Below, piece by piece: positions 22,213 through 32,767 of a stretch of DNA of 38,840 bases. The DNA comes from Boletus sp. NGJ (taxonomy: Eukaryota > Basidiomycota > Agaricomycetes > Boletales > Boletaceae): the NCBI GenBank assembly GCA_019096195.1, contig JAGTXK010000155.1:1-38840 (forward strand). The letters are read 5' to 3'. The translations under genes and the position numbers were made by a program. Positions within the stretch are counted from its first letter, which is position 1; each line of letters begins with the position of its first letter. Below the pieces are notes generated by a model. That model made no database searches, was not told the DNA's origin, and was given only the letters and a program-made list of their open reading frames with translations.

Positions 22213-22800
22213 CTTGGTTCGGTAACGAAACCGTTGAAACACGCGCATGCATGTCATTAGTACGTCCTAGGGCACTTCTCGGCACTTCTCGGCCCGAATA
22301 TCGCTTCCGTCGGCATCTTCGGAGATTTAAATTTAAAAGAGCGCCGAACATCTAGCAGACGCCACTGTTAGTTACACTCGATATCACTCGGACTCCGTTC
22401 TCTTATTGGACTTGGTGTCGTGTACGAGACTTTTGGAAGGCGACGGAAAGAAAAAAAAAAAAAGGTCAGTTGTTGTGCTCAATTTTGTAACGAGACCTGA
22501 CATGCAGCCGAAGGAAATAGAGAGCCGTATCAATTCGCACGTTGTGCTCCTTTGTCACGTTGGAATTTGCATCCCTGAACTCGTTTTTCTCCTCCCAGCA
22601 GCCATCGGTTGTGCTGTCGTGGTCAATCGTCATTCGTGAGTGTCGCTCCTAGACCAACTCCCTTTTCGTTCTCCTCTGTCATCCAGCTGAGGGAATCTCA
22701 CGCGTACGCGTTCGTTTTCTATCTATAAGCGTCTGCTCCCACTTGTTGGACATCCACCAAGCCCTGTCTCTCCCTGTCTGGCCCTTTCCTCCCAGGCACA
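22213..22800. other. Intergenic region / kinase gene promoter
   Basis: About 590 bp. It contains a short direct repeat (GGCACTTCTC twice, near 22270), a poly(A) run near 22450, and TATAAG at about 22724, some 75 bp before the kinase ATG. The short frame at 22406-22639 shows no known motif. Confidence 0.5.
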
Positions 22801-25800
22801 ATGAGCAATCTCCAAATCCCAGACCCTTCCTACCCGGGCTCTTCCCGACAGCATGGTGCCTCCCGTCCCGTCTCCGTCTCAGCCCAACCATCGCCCGTCG
22901 CGAATCATCAATCCTCATCTAGAAGACAAAGAGCCTCTCACCAGGTTGTCTCTCAGCATCAACAGCAAGCAGCTGATGATCAACCTGGATATCGTGACGT
23001 GTACTCCCATCCAGCTGCTGTGGCCTATGCCGCCGCACACCCGAGAAGGACCATACCCAAGTTCGGTCCCTATTTACTCTTGCAGACGGTTGGAGAGGGC
23101 GAGTTCGGCAAGGTCAAACTCGGCTTGCATAGTCAATGGGGTGAAGAAGTGGCTGTAAAACTAATACGCCGGGGCAGCATCGATAGCTCCGTACGCTTGT
23201 CAAAGGTCGAGCGTGAGATCGAAGTTCTCCGCGTAAGCTTCTTTCTCCGACGATGGCCTTGATATTGACTTGCCCTTAGACCTTGAAGCATCCGAATATC
23301 GTACGCCTGTACGATGTCATCGAAACAGACAAGTACATTGGCATAATTCTCGAGTATGCCTCGGGTGGCGAGCTTTTTGACCACATCTTGGCCCACCGCT
23401 ATCTCAAGGAGAAAGATGCTGCAAAACTCTTTTCTCAGCTCATCTCTGGTGTCTGGTACATTCATCAAAAGAAAATCGTTCATCGTGATCTCAAACTCGA
23501 AAACCTACTCCTCGACCGCAACCGTAACGTTATAATCACAGATTTTGGATTCGCTAACCGTTTTGAACATCGTGCCGACGATCTCATGCAGACCAGCTGT
23601 GGTTCTCCCTGCTATGCTGCGCCGGAACTAGTCATCTCTGAAGGTCTTTACGTTGGCTCCGCAGTCGACATCTGGTCCTGTGGCGTCATCCTGTATGCCA
23701 TGCTTGCAGGCTATCTCCCCTTTGACGACGACCCAGCTAACCCCGATGGTGACAACATCAATCTCCTCTACAGGTATATTGTTAATACCCCCCTCTCTTT
23801 CCCCGACTATGTTTCTGCGGAAGCCAGAGATCTTCTGTCCATGATGCTTGTCCCAGATCCTACCCGTCGTGCAGATTTACGGTCGATCATGGCACATCCT
23901 TGGTTGTCGGCTTACGCGCACATCTTCTCCAAGGGCGTTGATGATCTTGAGCGCGCCGCTATGGAACAACACCAAATGAAGCGACTGGCTTATCAGAGAC
24001 AGATACGCCAAGCAGCTGTAGCTCAATCGGAGCCCAGCAAAGTTGCGCGTACCCAAAGTGCTCGCGTCGATGGCATGCTTAGTGTCTCCACTTCTGCGAG
24101 TCCAAGGAGCCACTCCTATAGAGACAATTTACCCGCTGGTCAACCAGAATACCTCTACGAGACGTCCATCGACCAGTCGATATACTCATCATCATCTCCC
24201 GCTGCACCTCACTCTCGCAATGCTGTTTCTCTCGCTGTCACTCCCGCTACGTCTATAGGTCCTGATGATGATCCGTTTGCGCCTCCAAGTACTGTTAATA
24301 TTCCTGTCACAATCTCATCACCGGATGAGGGACCCTCTGTCACCCCTAATATCCAGGATATCGACTCCTCCTACCCAACCAATGGCTCTGCAAAACCTCC
24401 TGCGGATACCGGCAAAAAGAAAGCTGCCAGCGGTTTCCGACACACCATCCAAGTGGAGTATCCTGGCGATCCTCAACCTCAGGAGCAGGCCGCCGGGTCC
24501 AGCCATGGCAAAACTTCAAGAGCAGACCCATCCTCTGTTCGTCCCAGCTCCAAGCAGGGCGTCGAGCCTCGCGATCGTAAGGTGTCCGGTTCTCATACCA
24601 CCCCCCGTGTGCCTGGAGAGAAGCCCTCCGTGATACCTTCTCCCGATGCCAAGACGTCAACACCAAAACCGCTGCCTCCTGCTCCATCTACACCTACTCC
24701 TTCCCGTGTCGATACGACTCACCTCACTCCTGCTGCGCTGCGCGAGAACCAGCCCCAGACACCTTCGGTCGCTATCTCTCCAGCCAGTCCCTCTCCAAAC
24801 ACAAATGCGGAGGACAAGTCTTCCAAGTCAGTCAACACTGCCACTGGCTCCTTGGGTTCTGGGTCAAGCCGTCATCGCAAAGGCTTGTCGGTGGACAAGT
24901 TTGGGCTCGGCAAGATATTCGGTACAAACAGCGACCAATCCACCACTAATGGCATGCGGTCCCGTGTCCCATCTGAAAGCTCGGCTGCTGGTACGCCCGT
25001 AGCGGAAGAGAAGAAGGCACCGTCGACGATTACAAACACCAGCGACACTGTTAAGAACGGTATGCTGAGCCCTGTCTCAACCAGCCCGACCGACTCGGCC
25101 AAGAAGAGCAGGAGGAACACTCTCACGGTTATGGTGGAGCCCTTCAGCCGTAGCATCAAGTCACGGAAAGGCAAGACTCCCGTTGGTGAGACTCCCAGCA
25201 AGGACAACCATGATCTCGAGAAGCAGTTGCCACCATCTTCCACTGCTTCTCCTTCCCAGACCAATCGTGGTACTGTATTCCCTAGCGTGGCGAAGGACGG
25301 ACATCAAACCCACGAGATGCCCGCATCAACAACCAAGGCTCGCAATGTTATGCAATGGTTCAGGAGAAGAAGCAACGCCAAGCCCGATGGAGAGGAGTCG
25401 CCTGATCTGGGGACTCTGCGCGCTGGCACGGATCTCTCGTCGCGTTCTGGAGATCAGGGTCGATCCGCTGGACCTGGGGAGAACTCGTTCTCGTTTTCCA
25501 GGGCTGGATGGAAGTTCAATGCTTCCACTCCTCCCAAGGACGTCTTGCGCATCCATCACGGTGCTGTTGATCAAAATACGATCACCACCCGACCACCTCC
25601 AGAAGTTATGAAACATATTTGCAAAGTTTTGGAGGAGATGGGTATGGACATCAAGGCCGAGAGCGAATATAAATATAGATGCATCCGCGCAAAGAGGAGA
25701 AAGAGTGGCGGGGCAGTTGGGTTGGGCTTTAGCACGGTCGGAGGTGGGAGTGGGCTGGCGGTATTCACGATGGTCGGATCAGCGGCATCTAACGGCGTAA

Positions 25801-26275
25801 GTCATTCCTCTGCCTGTTGTCCTAGAGTCGCTGAGGATGAGTGTTGTAGGTCGATAAACGTGGTCTTCCCGTCCCGTCCCATCCCTCTCCTGGTGGCATG
25901 CTCAAAGGTCTCCTCATGCGAAGACAGTCATCTCAGGTTTCTGGGGTGGCCTCCTCTCACCCTTCGTTGTCCCTGGATGACGAGAACGCTGCAACTGCGT
26001 CTTCGCCTGTAGAACCCACGCCGTCCGGTGTTGGAGAACCCGTTTATGGAGATGCTGCGCAGGACGCAGGGGATGAAGTTCGCTTCTCGGTTGAGCTCAC
26101 GCGGATAGATCGCCTTAAAGATACCTATAGTCTCGATATCCGTCGTTTGAAAGGTAACCTACGAAGCTACAAGTTCTTGTACGACGCCATCAGAGAGTAC
26201 GTACGCCTAGCGTTCTACCTCGTACTGTACACGCTGACGCTGCCTTTTACTAGGAGGGCGGATCTTCAAAGTTGA
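22801..26275 (+). CDS. KIN4-like Ser/Thr protein kinase with C-terminal KA1-type domain
   Basis: Exons: 22801-23232, 23280-25796, 25850-26196, 26254-26275 (1105 aa). After a Ser/Gln-rich N-terminus the kinase domain starts near residue 88. It has the glycine loop VGEGEFGKVKLG, the VAVKLIRR lysine, catalytic HRDLKLEN (about 212-219), the DFG loop (ITDFGFANRF) and LMQTSCGSPCYAAPELV in the activation segment. YAMLAGYLPFDDDPANPDGD follows the Kin4/Frk1/Ppk1 pattern. Then come about 600 residues of Ser/Pro/Thr-rich, probably disordered linker. The end (VRFSVELTRIDRLKDTYSLD, RRLKGNLRSYKFLYDAI) looks like a KA1 domain, which binds acidic phospholipid in MARK/Kin1 kinases. Family role in yeast: spindle-position checkpoint and mitotic-exit control; carrying that over is inference. 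All catalytic residues are present. Confidence 0.85.
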
Positions 26276-26885
26276 GGTATCTACCCTGGGCCGTTACGTA
26301 GTTTCTGTCTCGTGTTGCTGAGGAACACGGTCGCACTCATGATTTCCTTCATACCCTACCACGCTTTTTAATCTTTTGCCCACACTTTTTCCTTTGCCAC
26401 TTTTACCATGTTCTATTCAGCTGTTTATGTTTTACCCTGCTCTAGTAGGCTTTCGCTCAGTCGACTCGACAGTTTTTGTCACTTGCTGTTCTCATTGATT
26501 GTTCTGCCCTGTCCAGTTTTGTCTACAATGACGTCCACCGTCTTGCGACATTCACGTTTTTCTTTTTCATCACGATTATATGACAAAAAATCTCCCTTCA
26601 ATTTTATATGTTTGTATCGTACAGTAGTGTCGTCACTCGGACTGGTTTTTACCCGCAAGGAATGGAAAAATGTTCATAATATGTTTTACGTCCGTTTGAA
26701 ATCAAAAATGCCTGCCTGTTTCTCATTTCTCATCCGTCCGTCATGATCGAACGGAAAACGTCCCATCGAGTTCCTGCCCCACCTCGTCTGTCGAGCATTG
26801 ATAGAGCATCGCAAACGGACCGTCGCGATGGCCATGCCGAGATCCACGTCGACTCCTACCGTTCCGCGCTTGTGGTAGCGTCGTG
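26276..26885. other. Intergenic region between converging genes
   Basis: About 610 bp, T-rich, between the 3' ends of the kinase gene and the integrase-like gene. Only meaningless short frames are seen. It should hold both 3' UTRs. Confidence 0.5.
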
Positions 26886-28541
26886 CTATACGAAGCTGCA
26901 CCGTGCTCGTCCGACGGAGGCATCTCGTCGACCTCGTCCTCGGGGGCTCGGCGCGGGGGCCGACAGAGACTGGCGCCATGATACATCGTGTTCCCCCCGT
27001 GACCCGGACATCCACGAGGAAACAACGCCTCCGACGGCACTGGCCCCGAAAGACGCGGAGCCCGACTCGGACAGGCCCAGTCCCGGGTAGTTGAACGAGA
27101 GCAACACGGGATCGATCTGGAAGAGAGAGGACTCGGACGGTGGTGGACGCATGTCCGACTCCGTGTCGGACGGGATCATGGGGCCTAGCAGTCGTAGTGG
27201 CCTCAGCACGGGTGGCAGACACTCGCCAGCCGTTTCCGGCCCGAGTCCGGTCAGGTTGACGCTCTCGTCAAGGGACTCGTTCGATAGGGCGCTTGCGAGG
27301 GACGGGAGTCCCGTCCTCGTCGAGCCGTGGTTTCCCCTCGTGTTTTCGTGTCTACCGGTGATCCCCACTGCTGAGCGGAATGGAGACGTGTCTGCCGTCA
27401 AACCTTGGGGAACGCCGCTCCATCCACTCGATAAACAACTCTCGAGCGGCACTTCCCTCGGCACGGTTCGCGTCCTCGAGCTCGCGTCGACGGACACACG
27501 CGCCGGCGACACAGAGAGGCTTGGTGGGTCGATGGTCCTCGCACCCTCGTGCACACGAAGCCACGCGCGTTCCCGCTCCCGCTCGCGCACGCCGCATGGT
27601 TCAGGGTTCGCCGGATCGAGTGGACCCCCCGTCAGAGGCCACCCCAAGGACGAGGGCACCACTGACACGGGCATCTCTCCACCCCTCAAGCCTGGTGTCC
27701 CATATACCCTCCTCTCCCTCTGCCCGACCACGCGTCTCTGCACCAACACCCCCACGTCCACGCTCACACCCCCATGCCCACTCCGCTTCAACGCACACGT
27801 CGGACACGCCTTGACGAACTGCGCCGTCAGCTCCTTGGGCACCCACGAATAATGCTGTCGAATCACCGCACACGTCTTGTCTCGCCCCCCGTGCCTCGCA
27901 CGGACATGGCAGTAGCAAAAGAGCTCGTACAGCTGCTCCATGATCGCCACGGGCCTGTTCTCATGTAGGACAACCGCACCGAAGAGGTCGGCAGACGCAT
28001 CCGCCTCGATCCCCATCGCCCGTTCGAGTTCGAGACCCGCCCCTTCCGCATCCGAGTCCGAGTCCGGGTCTGGGTACGTCCCGCACGCACGCACCTCGCC
28101 CCAACTCGCGTCGCCTTGAACCCCGACATACATCGGCCGACTCAACGAAAACATCTTGCGCACCCAAAATCGAAACTGTGGCGTCTCGATCGTGCACGCG
28201 TCGGGCTGGTGCAACACGTCCCAGATCTTATCGAACATGGCTTGCGTGACGAGCGCCTTGTCGCGTTTGCGCGGGCTCAGACTGTGGAGGTATCCGGCTT
28301 CGATCCGTTTGTATTCGGCGTAGGTGGGCAGACCTGGGTGGTCTGGTGGGGTGTCTGGGTCTACTGGATCTGGATCTGGGGCTTGGACGAACGGGGCGGG
28401 TGGTTGGCCTCGAGAGAGGTGGGGATGGGCAAGCGGGTTCGCCGACTGCGCGGAGCTGGCGGTTGGCGAGCGGCGGTCGTATGGCCTCGACGACGACGAC
28501 GCCATCCCGCGAGACACATGAGCTCGTAGACTGGCAGGCAT
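26886..28541 (-). CDS. Host protein with integrase-type H2C2 zinc-binding domain
   Basis: One uninterrupted minus-strand frame of 551 codons from the ATG at 28541; another ATG at 28505 (MASSSSRPYD) is equally possible. After a Pro-rich N-terminus comes an ordered segment (PTYAEYKRIEAGYLHSLSPR, then FDKIWDVLHQPD and FRFWVRKMFSLSRPM). Then comes an HHCC zinc finger of the retroviral/Ty3 integrase type: CHVRARHGGRDKTCAVIRQH, YSWVPKELTAQFVKAC, PTCALKRSG. His-His-Cys-Cys spacing and the YxW motif are intact. The remaining about 300 residues are Ser/Pro/Gly-rich and contain no DDE catalytic core, no reverse transcriptase and no chromodomain. This fits a domesticated integrase fragment such as the GIN1-like proteins; a DNA- or chromatin-binding role is inference. 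The region is noticeably GC-rich, and long antisense frames here are shadows. Confidence 0.75.
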   Translation of the reverse strand: MPASLRAHVSRGMASSSSRPYDRRSPTASSAQSANPLAHPHLSRGQPPAPFVQAPDPDPVDPDTPPDHPGLPTYAEYKRIEAGYLHSLSPRKRDKALVTQAMFDKIWDVLHQPDACTIETPQFRFWVRKMFSLSRPMYVGVQGDASWGEVRACGTYPDPDSDSDAEGAGLELERAMGIEADASADLFGAVVLHENRPVAIMEQLYELFCYCHVRARHGGRDKTCAVIRQHYSWVPKELTAQFVKACPTCALKRSGHGGVSVDVGVLVQRRVVGQRERRVYGTPGLRGGEMPVSVVPSSLGWPLTGGPLDPANPEPCGVRERERERAWLRVHEGARTIDPPSLSVSPARVSVDASSRTRTVPREVPLESCLSSGWSGVPQGLTADTSPFRSAVGITGRHENTRGNHGSTRTGLPSLASALSNESLDESVNLTGLGPETAGECLPPVLRPLRLLGPMIPSDTESDMRPPPSESSLFQIDPVLLSFNYPGLGLSESGSASFGASAVGGVVSSWMSGSRGEHDVSWRQSLSAPAPSPRGRGRRDASVGRARCSFV

Positions 28542-28782
28542 AAACAAAGAAAGTAGGATGAAAATGTAGATTGTGTACGGTAAAAATGATGATTAGACAA
28601 GATTACTCTGTGTGTGAGGAGAGATGCTAATAACGTCCCCCGCGCCTCCAGCGGCTGACCTCACCACGCGACATATCACATGACAAAAATCAACCCCTGT
28701 CCCCACCCGGCCGTGCGTGTAGTAGTGTAAAAAGAAAAAGACAAATCGAAAGTGAGATCGTAACCGCGTTACCATGGGCTGG

Positions 28783-31528
28783 TCAGCATCCGCCATTCAA
28801 CTTGCTCTTGGGTACCGTCTGATTATATGACGGGGATCCCCAATTGGTCAGGTTGAAGTTGGTATACGCTTCCTTGTACCTATCACCACCACGTCAATTC
28901 GTCCGATTTCATCAACGAGAGAGACGCACGCGTTAATATAAGCAGCAGTGGGGAACTCGGGTGGATCACACCCAATATTCTTCGCGTTCGAAGGCTGGTA
29001 CACCCGAATGTAGTCGATCATCATCGTCGCAGGCAGCTGCATATTGGCAAAGTCGATCCCGCCGAAATTCATAGAGTACCCAAGATTGGCGATGATGTAC
29101 TACAGCGAAAAAAAAAAATGTCAACGTTGACATGACGCAGAGGGAAACGACAAGACTACCATTGGCTCTTCAGGAATAGGCCGCGCGCCGATTTCCGTGA
29201 GCGGATCTGGTCCCAGTCCACCCGCCATCACCGTCCAGACACGCTTGTCGTCGCTGATCCACGTAATGTACGCATTGTCGAACCCGGGGACGTATTCAAA
29301 GCCATACACGCTGTAACACCCCTTGTCCAGTTCGTAGCAGTCTTGATTGGTAAGGGTCAAGCCACTCGTGGTTTGTTGATACGCCCCTGCCTAAAGTCAG
29401 CGCCGAATCGTCCATCGTACGCTGCACGCACCGCCAATGTAAGGATTGAGCACCGTGATGTTCGGATCGTAGATGGCAAGGTTGTTAGACGTGTTGACCC
29501 ATTTATAGGCAGCCTGCGTCACATCGTTAACCGCGAGAAAATGCGACGAAGCGCGTTCCGTACATTGAACGGTGCCCATTGCGCAGATTGGGACACCTTC
29601 AAGGAATCCATCGTCAGAGAAACGGTCAAACCGACAAGCACATTCACGGGACCTTGCCAATACCAGAATCCACTGTCGCTTCGAAAACATCGATTTCAGG
29701 TGCCGATCGGCCCACATAGCTACCATCCTTGTGGACAGGACCTGGATGGGATTCGCCAGGACATGTGCATGCAGACAAACGCTGGCCCGGAAGGTAAGAC
29801 TGCGCGTCGCATGTCAGACAATGGCGACGAGCGAGCGAAAAAGACAATATACCAGGACACCACCGTACGCAGGATCCCCGTTCTGAGTAGCAGCCAAAGG
29901 CTTATTCTGGCCCGGGTACGTCTGGTTCGGCAGCGTGCCCACATCACAACTGTCATACGAGTATGGCCACTAGGCAGATGTGACGAAAACCTCGGACAGA
30001 ATCTCGAGAGATGACGTACCAGACCCTCCAGACTCGCACCAAACCCAGCTCGTCCCAGATTCCCCATCGTCCATCTTTGCCAGCGATATCAGACACGGTT
30101 CAATCACATACGATCAGCACTCACACGGCAGGCCACAAACCACTAATCACATCGGTCAGTACACCATCACAAAACAGGCGTTACGCACGCACTGGACGTT
30201 GTTCGATCCCGGCAGGATGACAGAAGCTAGGAGACGTCAGACACGATCCCAGTGGAATCGAGCATACATACTCTCGATCAATCCGCCCGTGAAACAAAAC
30301 TTGTTCCTATCACCGCGCCGCTCAACGCCAAAAACAGCATCAAGTCACAACACTTACCATGACTGAATCTATAGCAAACATGAGCATGGACGAAACGCGA
30401 CAGCGGTATATGTATCACTTGCCATGCCCGACCGGTACGTCAAGTTGTGATTCGTCGCCGGATCCTCCTTGCTCAGCGTAATTGCCAACGCCCCATGCTT
30501 GGTCGTGACCGCCGCGGGATCGTACCACTCCAAGTCGTTCTGTCACGCCGACAACCATCAGCCCACCCGTCCCACCACCCACCAGCCCTCCCGCACTCAC
30601 CGTCCCCCAATAGTGCAGATTCGGCGCTTCCCAATAAGGATCGTCGCCTTCATAAAACGATCGCCCTTCGACGTTGAACTCGTCCGAAAAAACGAGTTCC
30701 AACGTGTCGCCGGACATGTACGACTGTTTGGTGTAGGCATCCTTGGGCGTGTCGACGTCGATGAGGCCGAGGTTGCCGGCGATGACGGGGAGCTGGCCTG
30801 TCGCGTTGGTACCACCCAAATTGAATCCTCCCTGTGTCGTCGGCTTCTTGGACAAGATATGACTTGCGACCGGAAAACCTGCCAAACGCTCAACACCCAG
30901 AGACAGGACACGAAGACACGACGCCGCATACCTATACTGCAAACACGCGCGTCACGAGCCATCGCATCGACAGAGGACAAGGCAGGGGACGGGACTCACA
31001 AGAGGGCAATGCAACCGACGGCGAGCACAAGTAGACATCCCAGGTTAGCAAGTCCGCGTGAGGTACAAATTGTCCCGCCTTGGTCGCTCTTCACATCTCG
31101 TTTCGGGTCCGGATTGTGTAGATAATCATCCTGCTCGGGCGTCTCTATCGTTAACGCCGTCGCACCCCAATCGGCCGGATTCGGCTTGAGCGAGTACTGT
31201 TTGTCGTTTTTTGAGTACCACCGCCACCACCAACCACCACGTAACGCGACCTACCTTGTCAGACAGCGAGTTCTGGACACCGTCGCCCCGCCCAACGGTC
31301 AGCGCACCACGACCACCAACACCGCCGAATTGCACTCACGAGGTACCGGGATGGACTGGGCGACCTGCACAACATGGGTGACCCTGGGGAGCCCCGCTCC
31401 ACATAGTCACTCGCACTAGCGATGGAGGATGACCTGGAACGACCGACGCGTGGACTCGGCGGGACCGGCAAATTCGAGTTGGACGCGGACGCGATGGTAC
31501 TGTATTCCTGCCTCGTCGGAGTGCTCAT
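28783..31528 (-). CDS. KRE6: Beta-1,6-glucan synthesis protein KRE6/SKN1 (GH16-like, type II membrane)
   Basis: Eighteen minus-strand exons: 31528-31340, 31272-31255, 31196-31000, 30936-30932, 30878-30601, 30539-30423, 30368-30358, 30306-30272, 30226-30193, 30142-30125, 30074-30020, 29969-29853, 29799-29653, 29596-29564, 29513-29432, 29386-29160, 29099-28930, 28879-28783. They sum to 1830 nt (609 aa plus stop). A Ser-rich cytosolic N-terminus is followed by [11 protein letters not shown], one membrane helix ([17 protein letters not shown]) and a lumenal SKN1 domain. That domain has [66 protein letters not shown], the catalytic-type motif EIDVFE (about 392-397), [19 protein letters not shown] and IDYIRVYQP. 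Family members act in the secretory pathway to build cell-wall beta-1,6-glucan. KRE6 and SKN1 are paralogues in yeast, so the symbol marks the family only. Confidence 0.9.
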
Positions 31529-31718
31529 GCTGTCGGACTAGACGTGTGTTGTATGGCCCCAAAGGACTCGAAGAGAATGTGGAATAGTTGGACTTGGAAA
31601 AAAAAAAAAGGAAAGGAAAAGAAACCAAACGTGAGGTGAATGCCACCAGTGAGGATGTGATGCCGCAAAGGGGCCAAGACCCAATACCAACGTCACAACG
31701 TAAATGCATCTAGGCTAT

Positions 31719-32656
31719 TCAAGCGATCTCGTCAAACGCGACGACCGCGCTACACAGCGCGTCTGGGGTCGGCTTGGGCGGAACGACGTCCACCCGCACG
31801 TTCAACGTGTCCCGCAAAAAGGACGCCGTCGTGGGGCCAATCACGGCCACTTTGAGTGCGTCGAGGCGAAACACCTCCCCCAAAATCGGCGTCACAAACG
31901 CTGCCACGGACGGCGCGAAATACACCACCCACCCCCACTCTCTACCGTCTGCCAGTGAGACCAGATCAGATGAGTGAGCACAGCACGCGTGCCATCCGAC
32001 TCACCTACCGGGGCCTTCTCCAACGCCGCCCCCAAATCGTCCCGAAACGTAGACGACCCCGTCGTGCGATACACCTCGAGCGTCTCCAGCGCAACCCCCC
32101 CAGCAGCGAGCATTCCCGGGAGCGTCTCCCGATTCTTGTCCCCCGTCAGATACAGCATCCGCCGCCGCCCCTGACACCCCTCCGCCAAGACGAACTCTGC
32201 GAGGCGCTCCGCCGTGCCCGCGTCGGCACCCCCGCGAACCTGGTTCTCCGCAGGCGCGAGATGCACCATGGACGGGACTGCAGCACGGATCTGGGATGCA
32301 GCCGTCGCCGTCGCACCCCCGACGACATAAAACGGGACTGTCCGCCAGTCCGCTGAGATGAGAAAGCTTAGGGTACTCGTAGCATCGCACAAGCACTGCA
32401 CACCTTGAGACGGCTCTGCCAGCGACCGGATTGCTTCGCACCACGCCTCGACGGCCCGTTTGCTCGTCAGGATCACCCCAGAGAGACCCTGCGCGTCCGG
32501 CCCACGTACGATCTTTTCTCTGAGCTCGTCGATGTGGACAAGGACTGTTTCCAGCACGGGTACGGACAGCGGCAGATACCCCTTGGCTTCAAACGCGACC
32601 TCATATCGATCCGGTTCATCGTCTTTCACTCTGAGCAGCAGCACATGAGAGACCAT
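31719..32656 (-). CDS. HEM4: Uroporphyrinogen-III synthase
   Basis: Minus-strand exons 32656-32404, 32352-32005, 31948-31719 (276 aa, the usual size). It starts MVSHVLLLRVKDDEPDRY and has the two-lobed HemD pattern: VPVLETVLVHIDELREKI, SGVILTSKRAVEAWCEAI, DWRTVPFYVVGGATA, RMLYLTGDKNRETLPGML, LETLEVYRTTGSSTF, then VVYFAPSVAAFVTPIL and the conserved IGPTTASFLRDTL and RVDVVPPKPTPDAL. The enzyme closes and inverts ring D of hydroxymethylbilane to make uroporphyrinogen III in heme synthesis. An in-frame ATG lies 90 bp upstream (32746) but would add a non-family extension, so 32656 is preferred. It is divergent from the gene at 32768 across 111 bp. Confidence 0.93.
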
Positions 32657-32767
32657 CTTGGATAATTGGCACTCCGCGACGGTTGGACGACGTGACCACC
32701 ATTCGGCCGGCCCGTGCGCACGACCAAGCACTCGCTCCCAGCTCATCGCACGACGTCCACCACCACC
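32657..32767. promoter_or_regulatory. Compact bidirectional promoter, HEM4 / conserved unknown
   Basis: Only 111 bp separate the two divergent start codons, so both 5' leaders and promoters must be packed here. The sequence is C-rich toward the plus-strand gene (CACCACCACCATG start context). No TATA box is visible. Confidence 0.55.

Noticed and set aside
22440-22465. Poly(A) run as the tail of a retroposed element
   Set aside because: No target-site duplication or upstream retroelement sequence is visible; simple A-runs also occur near 29110 and 31590 (and T-runs on the other strand).
27091-27852. 253-codon plus-strand frame
   Set aside because: Antisense to the integrase-type gene; the opposite strand has a clear HHCC finger and the region is GC-rich, which keeps shadow frames open.
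30883-30999. Larger exon in place of the 5-nt KRE6/SKN1 exon
   Set aside because: An acceptor just after the TATAG would also keep the frame, but it adds about 18 non-family residues in the membrane segment; the micro-exon model fits the family length.
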